The notes under the pieces are model-generated. The model searched no databases and had not been told where the DNA came from. It worked only from the letters and a program-made list of their open reading frames with translations. From contig JABAKD010000020.1 of NCBI GenBank assembly GCA_012845835.1, forward strand, positions 15,474,306 through 15,538,305: a stretch of DNA of 64,000 nucleotides, read 5' to 3'. Both the position numbers and the translations under genes were made by a program. Every line of letters begins with the position of its first letter. The stretch's first letter is position 1. The stretch comes from Undaria pinnatifida (lineage: Eukaryota > Sar > Phaeophyceae > Laminariales > Alariaceae). Below are positions 36,686 to 48,670 of this stretch, piece by piece.

Positions 36686-38330
36686 AAACGCCTGCCCCTG
36701 CAAACCCACAACCACGCACAAAAAGAAGACACCATACAAAGAAGGCATGGGGGTGTGGTGGGGGGAGAGGAGGGTGAGCAACTACAGTAACACGTTCAAA
36801 CGTCGCACGTTAAAGTCCCGGGGGTATGTAGTTTCAAGTGATTAACACAGCTGCACGTAGTCGAGGGCGAAGCTAAGGACACTATTGATCGTACTTCATG
36901 TAAAGATCATTAATCTGGATACTCCCATCATGCGCAACATACACTTACAGATATCCATCACGCACAACATAATATACAATCCATCATGCGCAACACCATA
37001 TATGTGATAGGCAATCCATCATACATCATGTTGAGCATCAAGGGCCGCCCGATGCGCGACACATCTGCGTTCTCCTCGTATGCACGTTCATGTCTCGGCA
37101 ACCATGTCTCATGACTGCTACTGCTTCAAACTTTAGTTTCTAATCATCTCTTTCCTTTTTTTTTTATTTTGTTGCAAACGGTCTGGTGTGCCGTCTTGCA
37201 CTTTTTTTTTGCCCGCGTGTTCATCGCGATTGCCATTGCATGGCCACATTACCTTGCCAAATGTTTTAGCAACATGCATCTCTGCCTCGGTATCATACTT
37301 TGTGACCACAGCAGTAGCATAAATCGCCTCTCTAGGAAGGATCCGCACGGGCACAGATCGTGCTGCATCAAGATCGGGACGCGTGCTACAATAGAAATAT
37401 AAGTGCACCACTATTTTTCTTCAAGGTTCCTCGATTTCGGAGCTTAAGACATGATTCTCCCAAAAACTGATTTGGAGAAAACCAACACTGCTACATACCC
37501 GATGAAAAATTTCATGGCCCATTGAAAGGCATACAACGATAATCCTGCAAGAAAAAAAAAAAACACGATTTGGGATTAACCCTGTTAGAACCCCAAAACC
37601 CCTTTTCATACTATTAATAATTCCAAGGTACTTGTCCCCAAGAACGGGTTTCCAGTTTTGGAGGGGTTAAGGATCCCCGTCATTCAGAAAACATTTCAGC
37701 CGAAAAGAGGTATACCTCTATCGAAGCGTTGATCTTGGGTGAAAACCGAAACTTCAGCTTGACGTGAACAGCACACACACAGTCTCCACGTCAACCCGTA
37801 GGCGGTTTTTACACTCCACCGACCTTCTGGACAAAAGCTGTGGTCACAGATGTCTTCGCTTCTACCCCCACGTACGCCCCTTCATTTATACCGCGCATAG
37901 GGTTCGGCATTCCCACTTTTCAGTTTTCTCTGCTCGTCGGTTTTCGTCGAATTCTGCTGACTCAAGAGCTCTCGCGATTTCCGCTCGCCTTTTTTTTTTC
38001 GCAAGAAACAAACCTTACGAGGACGAGTATATAACTCGGGGGGGCTCGGACCCACCGCCTTAACTTAGAGACCCAGAATCCCTCCCTATACCAACTTCAA
38101 AGTAAAGGTTGTCCGCAAAAATGATTTTCAGTCATAAAGGCGTTAACTTTACGTCAGTAGGGACGAGATTCACCTACTACTCCATTGGGGACGCCGACCA
38201 GTTCATACGATTAGGGGGGAGCGTCGTCACGTGTGGACATATATATATACATACTCTCTTTATGAATGAATGGGGGGGGGTCGTTCGCTGCACGTTTTTC
38301 CGAATGCCGGCTGAGACTTAGGCCATGACT
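36686..38330. promoter_or_regulatory. 5' flank of IleRS, between the start codon and the MULE
   Basis: This 1.6 kb stretch must hold the IleRS 5' UTR and core promoter. I see short tandem CATCATGCGCAACA-like repeats at 36920-37030, a copy of a dispersed repeat near 37400-37485, an inverted single copy of the 85 bp repeat family at about 37660-37725 and a SINE at 37820-38066. No clear TATA box or initiator could be assigned. Confidence 0.4.
37820..38066 (-). mobile_element. SINE copy with degraded head
   Basis: Same body as the copy at 21206-21512 (ACCCTATGCGCGGTATAAA, CCACAGCTTTTGTCCAGAAG). The tRNA-like end keeps only GGGTCCGAGCC in place of a B-box. Confidence 0.6.
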
Positions 38331-38339
38331 GGCGAGAGA
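38331..38339. repeat. Left 9 bp target-site duplication of MULE
   Basis: GGCGAGAGA immediately outside the left inverted repeat, identical to 45961-45969. A perfect 9 bp match at both outer edges fits Mutator-type insertion and suggests the insertion is not ancient. Confidence 0.9.
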
Positions 38340-38598
38340 GGCGCGCCTTATGTGCAGGAGCAACCTGCAGAAAATTGTGCGCAGGAGCATGAACGCCTCG
38401 AGAACCAACCCATTACAAACCCATTTTCAAATCCTGCAGTGTACGCAAGCCGGAAGACAGGGAAAAAGACAAAGCACGAAACAACAGCTATTATTGTAGA
38501 CTTGAGTCCGCAGCAGCTCACAGCAGCAGCAGACCAGAAGCAGGTCTCGACGTAGGGCACAGGCCACGCACAGCGACTGCGATGACCTCTCTGGTCGA
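38340..38598 (+). repeat. Left terminal inverted repeat of MULE
   Basis: About 259 bp, reverse-complementary to 45703-45960 with scattered mismatches. It starts GGCGCGCC and ends CTCTCTGGTCGA. Long inverted repeats of this size are typical of MULEs. Confidence 0.92.
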
Positions 38599-39463
38599 TA
38601 TTTTAGGGAACCATGTCGCAGTTGACGACGCGGGTAGCGACGGGGGCATAGTGGAAGTGGACGGCGCCTGCGAGGACGGTGCGTGTGCATGCCTGTGGCG
38701 CGAGAGGGGTCCCTGCTCCGGCGACTCCTGAGGGAGCGAGTGGCATGCATATCAGTGGAGGGGCTGCAGACAACGAAAGTACGTCGTCGACTCCTACGAG
38801 AGGGGGTGGCCCGACGTCTGATGGTGGCGTCATCAATGTGGACGATGTCAGCAAGGTCGGTGGCTTAGCGTTTGGCGCGAGAGGAGTCCCTGCTTCGGAG
38901 ACTGCGTGAGCGATTGTCATCGGTACGACTACCAGTGCCGGCGGCAGTGGTGCGGCGGCGACTGTGGGGAATGCGGGTGACCCAACGCGAGACGTGGGTG
39001 CCGAGAGCGACATATGCGCAGTGATGGCCGCTGGGACGGTGAGTGTATGTGTACTGATTGAGAAGGGTTTATATTGTGAAACCAGTGTCTGTCGTTGCTA
39101 TTCAGTACCTGGTACTACAGTCCGTAGTGTACAGGACGCAAACAGGGTGATAAGAAAACCAGGCTGAGATGGCTAAGATATTCTAGAAAATAAGAAATTC
39201 AGGAGCCATCAAATTATGCGGGTGCTGCTGTTAACAGCAGTGAGGGCACGGAAAATAAGAGTTGGGGGCTTGGACGCCAAGTGTACGTTTCTTAGTGCAA
39301 ACGCCCACTGCCGTACAGCATCAGCCACATGACCAAGCCCGGGACAGGTTTAGAGTCCGAGCCGCGGCGCAAAGAGTTGTACGACGCTAGTCGTACTGCT
39401 GCTGGGTTCGACGGTTGGCAACGCCGCACCTGTTTGGGCTGCGTCGCTTATATACCTGGGCTC

Positions 39464-40842
39464 CAAAAGTGATAACCCCTTCATAGAGCCGGAAACGGCT
39501 TTTGGGGACAAAACTACTTGGAAAATAGTACGAGTATTGGATACTCTATTGCGGCAGTCAACAACTGCTCTAAAAGCGTTAAAATTGTACTCTGTACCAG
39601 GTAGGGTTAACTCAAGCGCGTTCTCTCCCTGGCCCAACGAAGCGATGCAGCACTTCGACCCTCGACACAGACGGCCGTGCTGTCGACGTTTGACACTATT
39701 AATAGGCGGCCCGGAGTGGGGAGACGAACCAGGACGGTACAAATCCGGGTGCCCCGTGTGGCACGGGCGGCATAAACGACACGGCTCCGGCGCTTTAAAA
39801 AAAATAGGCGGCCTGGAGTGGGGAGACGCACCAGGACGGTACAAATCCTGGTGCACCGTGTGGCACGGGCGGCATAAACGACACGGCTCCGGCGCTTTAA
39901 AAAAAATAGGCGGCCTGGAGTGGGGAGACGCACCAGGACGGTACAAATCCGGGTGCACCGTGTGGCACGGGCGGCATAAACGACACGGCTCCGGCGCTTT
40001 AAAAAAAATAGGCGGCCTGGAGTGGGGAGACGCACCAGGACGGTACAAATCCGGGTGCCCCGTGTGGCACGGTTGGCATAAACAACACGGCTCCGGCGCT
40101 TTAAAAAAAATAGGCGGCCCGGAGTGGGGAGACGAACCAGGACGGTACAAATCCGGGTGCCCCGTGTGGCACGGGCGGCATAAACGACACGGCTCCGGCG
40201 CTTTAAAAAAAATAGGCGGCCTGGAGTGGGGAGACGCACCAGGACGGTACAAATCCGGGTGCCCCGTGTGGCACGGGCGGCATAAACGACACGGCTCCGG
40301 CGCTTTAAAAAAAATAGGCGGCCTGGAGTAGGGAGACGGACCAGGACGGTACAAATCCTGGTGCACCGTGTGGCACGGGCGGCATAAACGACGCGGCTCC
40401 GGCGCTTTAAAAAAAATAGGCGGCCTGGTGTAGGGAGACGGACCAGGACGGTACAAATCCTGGTGCACCGTGTGGCATAAACGACGCGGCTCCGGCGCAT
40501 AAAAGAAAAAAAAAAAGGCGCCGGAGCCGTGTCGTTTATGCCACCCGTGCCACACGGGGCACCCGGATTTGTACCGTCCTGGTGCGTCTCCCCACTCCAG
40601 GCCGCCTATTAATAGTGTCAAACGTCGACAGCACGGCTGTCTGGGTCAAGCGTCGAAGTGCTGCATCACTTCGTTGGGCCAGGGAGAGAACGCGCTTGAG
40701 TTCTACCAGGTACAGAGCACAATTTCAACGCTTTGAGAGCAGTTGTTGACTGCCGCAAAAGAGTATCCAATACTCGTACAATTTTCCAAGTAGTTTTGTC
40801 CCCAAAAGCCGTTTCCGGCTCTATAAAGGGGTTAACACTTTT
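39464..40842. mobile_element. Fold-back element nested in the MULE
   Basis: Inverted arms of about 325 bp (39464-39794 and 40519-40842), both with AAAAGTG at the outer edge and a shared segment around CGGAAACGGCTTTTGGGGAC. They flank a tandem array of 102 bp units. No transposase is encoded, so it would be a non-autonomous element. I could not find a target-site duplication. Confidence 0.75.
39704..40510. repeat. 102 bp tandem array, about 8 units
   Basis: Units start at 39704, 39806, 39908, 40010, 40112, 40214, 40316 and 40418, each beginning AGGCGGCC and ending in GCTCCGGCGC plus an A-run. The last unit is shortened by about 10 bp. Because 102 is a multiple of three, ORFs stay open for 264-423 codons on both strands; these are repeat artefacts. 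Confidence 0.92.
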
Positions 40843-41286
40843 ACAGCCATATGATGTCAGACTTTTCGCTGCCCACAACACTGGCAGGGTTCCCAGGGTT
40901 CCAGAGTCTTTGTCGTCAAAAATTGTAACCTCAATGCATGAATAGTCGATGTCTAAACGATACGTGTACTCGCATGTGTCCTGGATTCACCATGTGTTCC
41001 TTACAGGTCCGGGAAGCTACAAAAGGTGGCGGAGTCTCGAAGGTCAAGCTTGAACCGCCACGGGCGGTTTACGCACTTGTTTTGGATGACGGCAGGGCAG
41101 ATAAGTCAGGAGTTGTGTGCCAGGGGTTAGTGGTGTAGTCTTGGCGTCTGGAGCGAAGTGATGTAGTCTTTGTGTCTGAAGCGGTGTTGTTGGGTTTTGA
41201 TAGCTTGTCCGTGTTGTGCGCATTCTATCTCCTGGTCTAGCTGAGCTGGCTGCTGACCACTTAGCTTCGACCGCACTCGACGACGT

Positions 41287-44128
41287 ATGCACGCATCATG
41301 GGCACAGGCCGCGCTTGCAGCCCGGTATGGCGAGGTGCTCCTCTACGACGACACTGCCGTGAAGAACCGGTATCGCTTTCCGCTCGGCCTTGGGGTTGTG
41401 ATCGATGGAGAGTGCTACACGCGCATTGTCTTCCAGACAATCACTGCCGACACGACGAGGGAGACCTTCGAGTGGATGCTGGAGGCCTTCGAAGAGGCAA
41501 GAGGAGGGCCGTCTCACGTCATGGTCGTAGACGCGGACATCGCCATGAGGTCGGCAGCTGACGAGACTTTCCCCCTCGCGATCAAGCGGCGGTGTATATA
41601 ACATCTTGGGCAAAACCTCCCGAAGAACCTCGCCGGAGTCTTGGGATCTAGTTTCCCGGTGAGCTATGTAGATAAACTATGTAAAGAACCTGCGGTAGAG
41701 AGGGACCACGAGATAGCAAGGAGATGTTGTCCCCGACACCAGCGTGTCTTGCGTGGACGTACTAAAGTATCATCGCATGAGGGGAGTAGCGAGACCCCAG
41801 GCGGTGGCCCGATGAAAATCTATTTTAACTAGTCTATGTTACGAATTGTCTTTTTCATCCAACGCAACAGTAACTTCCTCCATCGCTTCGGTGCTACCTC
41901 CTACGCTCACCGCTGAGCAGCTCGATTTCATCGCTGACCTGGCTCCTCACCACCGATTTATTGGTTGCACTTTGTTGGTCAATGCTATTAATCACCAGCA
42001 GTATTATGTGCTCGCCGACGGTGACTTGCACGCGATGTATTTGTGCAAAAACCGTTGAGCCAGTTATATATATAAACACCAACCCTACACACTCGACTCG
42101 AAACAGGCGTTCCGTGACATATTCTATAAGGCGCGCGGCCGACTTGACAAATCTGGATTCGAGGAGAGCTTCACGGAGTTACTCGAAGCCTTTCCGAAAG
42201 GCCGAGAAATACCTGATGCAGCTGTACCATGATCGTGAGCGCTGGGCGTTGGCATTCTCCCCGCTGTCCTTCTGCGTGGCGTCATGGACGACGAACAGAG
42301 TCGAAGGTACGCATACTGTGTGCTTCATGGGTGCGTACTACTGGACAAAATAGCCCGAGCGTGATGCGACCGTTTTGTCTTCTAGTCGAAACATGCATCG
42401 TTGAAGTGAAGAACCCTACGGTATTGTAGTGAAGGGTGTCATGAAGGGTGCCCAGGTAGGTTTCCCAGACACCTAACCCAAATAAGTTTACTCCGGGTTT
42501 CCCAGGGGCGGCGCAGGGTGGAGGGGAAAGAGGGAGTGTACTCCTTGGGGGGGGGGGGGTGAGCTTCACTGAGATGAAGCAACAGAGATGAAGAGCGGAT
42601 GGTTCAGACGTATCCCCTTCCCCCGATGAACGCGTCGCCACCAGTGCAAAACTCATTAGATATTGGGCCTTTGATATTAGCCAGATGTGAGCTTTCCAAC
42701 TGTAACAACTGTAAAGAGGGTTCCATATCTCACGTCCGACGAAAGTAACGCGCGGAGCCGGCCTCGTTGGAACTCAAAACTCATTTATGACAGGCGGTGC
42801 ACCATATCTGCCCACAGAATCGTGTGAGCCAACTTGTCAAACAGTGAATTGCGCCGCTCGGACGAGGGGAATGGGGGGGTTGGTTGGTGCCCGCAAAATC
42901 ATGGCAGTGTGCCCTTGCAGTGATTCACTATGTTGTGGCGTTGGACAGCTGGAATTTGCATGCGACGCAAAAGTTTTGGTAAGTATCGGTCCATGCAAAA
43001 TGGGGTGGTCTCGGGTGTTTCGCCCTTGTTATGAGATATCGTGCCCGCCGTGCGTGTGTTTGAGGTATCGTGCCCGCCGCGCGTGTTTTTGTTTTGCTGG
43101 GCCGACCACCACCCCCGTTACTGCTAGCCTCAAGTAGATGGGTTCACGTCTCTCTGTAGGTAACCTCTACCTGATGGTGGCTTGGAGATTTTGACTTATT
43201 TCTCCCTTTGCTGCGGTAGTTTTCAGAGTATCGCCGTGTGGTGCGCGATTTGCGATTGTACCTATCGCATGTAACATCCAATACATTTACTCATCCTGGG
43301 CGATGTCGTGTTGCTTTTGCTTCGCGCGGCAGGGATGAACTCGCAGGTGCGGCGGGTCTGCAACGCTAGGACCTCCTTGGTTAGGCTGTTCGGCTTTTTG
43401 GATGGTGCCATCGACCAACAGAGCGACCGCAGTGCTCTTCGAAACGCCCAGCTGCACATGCCCACGATGTTCCTACCGCGGACCGCCTTTGTTTGTTTCG
43501 GAGACGAGGTCTTGAAGCCGCTGAGTTTCGGGCTTGGAGTATGGCCTGTGAATTTGATGCTGGGGAGATCGACGCCGCATCGCTTTTCTGCGGCGGCTCA
43601 GGCAACCACTTTGTAGACGGCCCTGACCGCGCAGAGGCATTAGGCAAGTTGGAATACCTTGGGGACATGGTTGTCGGCGTCGAGACTGTGGCCTGCATTG
43701 TTGAAAACCGTGGTAGTACGGATATGCGCTACCTTGTCCTCGCCATGAAGGGTGGCAGCCACCTCTGCTCATGCCACACGCTGCAGACCCTTGGCCTTTG
43801 TTGCCGGGACTTTTGGATGGCGGTGTGTCTGAACCGCGCGTTCAGGTTCCACATAGGCATTCTCCACAAGCACTGGCTACCAGAGCAGGGGTGTAAACCC
43901 ATGGATGATTGGCCCATCGCATCCAGACCAAGGTGGTCAGCCGCCCTAAAACGCAAGAGGTCAGATGCAGAGGGGGGAGGAGTTGTGGCAGGCGTCTCCA
44001 CCCCGCCAAGCGAGGGTCGGTGGAAGGCGATTGCTGAGGGCGGGACCATTCAGTCTACTCTGGTGCCAATGAAGGAGAACGGGCCAACGGCACAAGACCG
44101 TTGCAAGTTGTACGTGGATCTGCTGTAG
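41287..44128 (+). pseudogene. MULE transposase remnant (DDE and SWIM regions)
   Basis: First segment 41287-41658 encodes LLYDDTAVKNRYRFPLG, then ETFEWMLEAFEEA and VVDADIAM, the pattern of the MULE DDE domain, followed by CI-stop-HLGQNLPKNLAGVLG with a TAA at 41599-41601. A GTGAGC donor at 41659 suggests an intron to 42106. The second segment (42107-42306) carries ERWALAFSPLSFCVASWTT then NRVEGTH, with a frame change near 42200. After a possible second intron (from GTACGC at 42307), 43333 onward reads NARTSLVRLFGFLDGAIDQQ, and 43493-44128 carries CSCHTLQTLGLCCRDFW, a SWIM-like finger in which the usual final histidine appears replaced. One stop and at least two frame changes make it non-functional as read. 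Confidence 0.85.
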
Positions 44129-45702
44129 CAAAGCGCGGCAAAGATAGCGCAAGGGGTAGAGACTGTGGACGCTGAGACACTGCGTCAGATTTTTGAGACT
44201 TCAGAACCCAAATAAACCAGGCAGCAAGGATCGGGTTGGGGACGGGAGTTGTGGGGGGCAACCCAGACACTAACTGTGCGTTTGCCCGCGGGGACGAGGC
44301 TTGGGAACAAAAGACACAAGTCGAGCGTGGAGACGCGGTATTCAGCTACCGGGACCAGGACGGCTAGTCAATCATACAACTAGTCCTTCAACTCCCTGCG
44401 CCTCCTGCAACAATAAGTACTCCGTTAAAAACAAATGGTAGCGGGTGATATAGCCGTCGTGATCCCCCGTCGTCCCATGTCGTCATACGAAGGACATTTA
44501 CTAAAATACTAATAATATATTAATAGTGAGGATGCGAGGGCCCATCGTGCTCGCGCCAACATTATCATTAGAACACCCCTATTTTTTAGTTTTGCGCGTG
44601 ATTCGTGGTGACCGCCTTTGATGTATTAATAACGGTGAGGTCGTTGTCGTTTGTTAGTGTATTACAAGTATGCCCGAAGACACACGACATAGTAAACGAT
44701 ACCAGGTACATGACACACCCAGAGTTCAGAATGGAAATAAATGTGCAGTGATTGATCACTCGACGAATAAATAAATAAAACGGAATATATTCACTTTCAC
44801 TTGGTGTGAGAGTACCCCCCCCTGTTGACCCCTGGGGGGGAAGTTTTCGAAAATCAAAAACGATTACCACATCAACCGCACAAGGCAGCCCGCCCGGGTT
44901 GCTGGGGTAAAGGAAGTTTTGGAACTGCGATGGAAGGAGCTGTGCGACGCGCGTGCTGCATGGTGGTATATATGGTGGTACAGTGGAGGTTGCCTATTTT
45001 GTGTTCCGCCTCAAAGACTTTTTTGAGGCGCCCTCGCGAGCTTTGCACGCGTGTGTTTCTTACTGACGGTTTATTATTTTTCAGCCCTTTCCAGCGTCCT
45101 CTCTCTCCTGTATCGTAGCGTCACCAGTTCTTATCTTGGGTGTTTTAGTTACTTCCAAATTTTTATTTCATGAAACAAATGATTCTTCGTTTCCTAACAG
45201 CACACACCAGTGTCGTCGGCCCTCTACTGTAGTAACAAACCTTAAATTCGGCTCTCGGCTGTTTTCCTTATTTTGGACGAGCCAGAAAACAACAATGTCC
45301 TTTTTTTTCAGTTTCTTATTTTCGTCGCCGAGAGTACCAGCTTCCTGGCGTCCTTGGACCAGACCACCCTGAGGAAGGGTTGTAGTTTCTTATACCCTAG
45401 GCCGCGCGTAAGCTACACGATTTCTCATTATTTTTGTCTAAAGTAAGAATGTACGTAGGATGGGTTACACGCTTTTTCTCTTATTTCGTTTCTAATTCTT
45501 GGGGTACATATGTATTAATGTTAATATCAACTAGTGTTTTGTTACGAGAGGGACGATACTATGTATTTTTATTCTTGTACCACAGATATTTTTCTTTCAT
45601 GCGAGCTTCCACTGCTGTACTCGTACTGCTGCACGCTCTTTCTAGTATCATCGGCGCACGGCAGCTCAGCACCGCCGGTCATGTCCTCAATGATCATGCT
45701 CT

Positions 45703-45960
45703 TCGACCAGAGAGGTCATCGCAATCGCTGTGCGTGGCCTGTGCCCTACGTCGAGACCTGCTTCTGGTCTGCTGCTGCTGTGAGTTGCTGCGGACTCAAG
45801 TCTACAATAATAGCTGTTGTTTCGTGCTTTGTCTTTTTCCCTGTCTTTTGGATTGCGTACACTCCAGGATTTGAAAATGGGCTTGTAGTGGATTGGTTCT
45901 CGAGGCGTTCATCTCCTGCACACAATTTTTTGCAGGTTGCTCCTGCACATGGGGCGCGCC
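45703..45960 (-). repeat. Right terminal inverted repeat of MULE
   Basis: Reverse complement of the left repeat, followed directly by the second GGCGAGAGA target copy at 45961-45969. Confidence 0.92.
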
Positions 45961-46581
45961 GGCGAGAGAGCGTCCGCTGGAGAGAAGTGAGGGCCCTCGG
46001 ATGCTTCGGATTCAGGTCTGCGGCCGACATCGTGTGGAGCCTCCTAGATAAGTTGTTGCTTGGAACCATCGCCGATGATAGCTTTTCGGAGTCAAAAAGT
46101 GTCTAAAACTACAACTGGAACGGATCCCCCCCCCCCCCCCCCCACCCCCGGTATTTCGCACACCGCATATGGCGGTGTACACCACCCGGGATGTCGCATA
46201 CAACACCCCTGGAGTATACCACCCGGGTCATCACGTTTTTCATATCCCAGAAACAACCACGCAATACAACTTATCACCCGGGCACGTTGTAGTACCACCC
46301 CACCTGCGGTGTCATGCTTCTTATCTGAACGACACGCCCGACATATACACAGCACCCTGTTTTGCCTTATTGCTGTGCAAAAAACAGGACTGCACAACAT
46401 GTTTCCGATGTGGGTTCAGGCCTGCCTTTCGGCCCGCCGAATTTTTGTGGAAAAAACGACCACGAGTCACACGGCGGAGCCGCGGGACCGCCCTTGTCGA
46501 CCTCGAGCCCGGGGTTAGGGTCATGGTTGGGGGCGGGTTGGGCCTAGGCCGACGTGCAAGATGGAAATGACTACTCGTAAA

Positions 46582-46611
46582 TCGGTGTGCGGGCATTTTT
46601 CCGCACACCGA
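46582..46611. other. Perfect 11 bp stem-loop
   Basis: TCGGTGTGCGG, an 8-base loop ending in five T, then CCGCACACCGA. It lies in the LeuRS 5' flank; function unknown. Confidence 0.6.
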
Positions 46612-46870
46612 TAAGCAAACCCTACATGATGTAACATAATACAATGTCATCCTACAATAGGTTTTGATTTATGTAACTTACTAAATACGGGCGATCTGTG
46701 CAATAGTACGCAGCTTGCAAAGATGAGTATCGACCCTAAGTTGTCGAACTCACAGCTGACGTCGTTACGATATTTTTATTGAATAGGGGGCAACACATCT
46801 GCTCCCCTCCAAAATGCAGGACGCACAGAGCAACGACCTGACTGCATCTTCTTCGGGCCGTTCCCAACGA

Positions 46871-46960
46871 ACGCGCGTATGAAAATACGTGGAAGTGTGG
46901 TGAGCTAAAGCCTTATTTTTCCCCATCCGCCGGAGGAAGAAAAAAAAAAAGAAAAAAAGT
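46871..46960 (+). mobile_element. A-tailed short element
   Basis: Copy in the LeuRS 5' flank: CGCGTATGAAAATACGTGGA, then CATCCGCCGGAGGAAG and an A-run. Confidence 0.65.
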
Positions 46961-47296
46961 TGAAAAAAAGTCATGAATCGTGGTCACGATTTCGAATATT
47001 CAAAAATTCTGAAATAATGTCACTGGTTTCAACAACAAAAAACAGATCACGTTGATCTGTCAAGAATTTTAACACCACTTTTGTTCATGGAGAATGTCAA
47101 AATGATTTTAAAGTCCGGCTTCGTGATGACAAAATGTCACGTTTCGCGAAAATGTCACGTTTTTATGTCACGATTCCCGACAATTTTTGTGTTCAATAGG
47201 TATGTACGGCCCTAACCGTTTTTTTGTGATCAATTTCAATCGTGCACATCGCGAACCAGACCAACTCGACCCTACAAGTACAACTTTTGTCCCATC

Positions 47297-47430
47297 CAAA
47301 AGATGTCGGGGTTGACGGCACTCTTGCCCGTTCACGGACAGCCGTCAAGGAACTCCACACACTAACAATAGTATGATGAGTCCAAAGACGCTTTGACGGG
47401 TCAAAACTAGACCGTCAATCGACATCTTTG
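47297..47430. mobile_element. MITE-like element, copy 2
   Basis: 134 bp with ends AAAGATGTCG and CGACATCTTT forming short inverted repeats; reverse-complement relative of 9644-9785. Confidence 0.65.
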
Positions 47431-48670
47431 GTCTTGACCAAATCGTCGGGGGGGGGTTCCTGGATCGGCAGGGGATGTCTGTCAAGCGACTCCGCAGCGT
47501 GCTTGTAGTGTGGCAGTCCTTTTGCAACCATCACAGCATCACATCATCACACCACCGTGGGAGCAAACGATATCTCGTTCGGTAATGCGATTTTTCAAAA
47601 TCAAAGTGACAACCCGATTGATCACCAGGGGGTGTTATATGTAACAAGCCTGGAGTATTCCACACCAGGTGATACTTGTTTCGGAGCCTCAAATGTTATC
47701 ACGGGGGGGTGATAAACATCGTCATATTATACGGTGTTTTCGACGGAACAAAGCGCAAAAGTGGGCGCAGCCAAGCGCAGATCATCGCGTGCACTGTGCC
47801 CAGACCCGATCGAGGTACGTTGAACACGGCGGTGCAACAGCCAGAACACGAATAGGATATTGTCTGCTCATTGTGTCCACATGCAATCTTCTCGCAGATG
47901 ACACCCGTAAACAACTCCAGGGCCTACTGCTGCTGCTGTAGGAGCTTTGTGAGCCAAACAGAAAAGGCTTTTGGGCCACAACACTCGTTCTTCGTGCGTT
48001 TGGAAGAGTGTAAGAAAAAAGACCGGAACAAAACGCGAGATTGCCGGAAAGTGGGCATTGCTCGAAGCCCTCCATAGAGCGTAGGCGCGGCCACAGAAGG
48101 GTCCACATGTCCTCTTTTCATTGCCTGCCGAAGCCATGCTCACGCGATATGCATTCGGCTCGTAGCGTCGAATGAGTGTGTGAGAGCGCGCCAAAAGTAT
48201 GGGGGCATGTTGGCATGTTACGCTGCTGCTGCTTCTGCTGCTGTTCTGTCAGCCAACGAAAATATAACACACGCGAGAACTAGCGCTCGGGCGCTGCGCA
48301 CCTTCACGGGCTGATCATCATCGGCCATGGTGAGCCCCCCTCTTCGAACTTCGTCTTGCGCAACGCTTGAACGGCTTCGCTGACAGAGTTGTGGTCGATG
48401 GGGTACAGGTTGCGTTGCTGCACCACACAACTCACAACTCTTACAATGTAGGTTTCCACGTTCCTGGAAGGCATTTGTTTGAGGGGATGACCTAGAATCA
48501 AACTTGTGGAGCGCGTGGATTGGGCTGTGCAACAGTCTCTCCCCCAGGGCATGGCATCGTGGGTCCCAGAGTCTCACTCTGATATCATTCCCGGTCTCAC
48601 TATCTCCAGCACTGCCAAATTTAGCGTCCTGGAGATCGCTGTGGCGTCTGAAAAAGCTACTTCTATAACC

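Larger units (their letters stand above)
38340..45960 (+). mobile_element. Mutator-like element (MULE), 7.6 kb, degenerate
   Basis: Bounded by terminal inverted repeats 38340-38598 and 45703-45960, both ending GGCGCGCC at the outer edge and TCGACCAGAGAGG at the inner edge. The 9 bp sequence GGCGAGAGA flanks both sides (38331-38339 and 45961-45969), as expected for the 9 bp target duplication of MULEs. Inside, on the plus strand, are pieces of a MULE transposase (41287-44128). The coding part is broken by an in-frame stop and by frame changes. A fold-back element with tandem repeats (39464-40842) is nested in its left half. The MULE sits between the start codons of IleRS and LeuRS. Confidence 0.92.
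45970..48670. promoter_or_regulatory. 5' flank of LeuRS, between the MULE and the start codon
   Basis: Must include the LeuRS promoter and 5' UTR. Contents: a C-run near 46126, a stem-loop at 46582-46611, an A-tailed element at 46871-46960 and a MITE-like element at 47297-47430. From about 47580 the sequence is unique-looking. The ATG at 48671 lies in ACCATGG. No TATA box was identified with confidence. Confidence 0.4.

Noticed and set aside
39350-40621. 423-, 297- and 264-codon ORFs with 34-residue repeats on both strands
   Set aside because: They arise because the tandem unit is 102 bp, a multiple of three with no stops; all frames translate the same DNA repeat.
45434-46106. Cys-rich ORFs in the right MULE terminal repeat as a protein gene
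   Set aside because: The sequence lies inside or beside the inverted repeat and the frame is not shared by the left copy in a coding-like manner.
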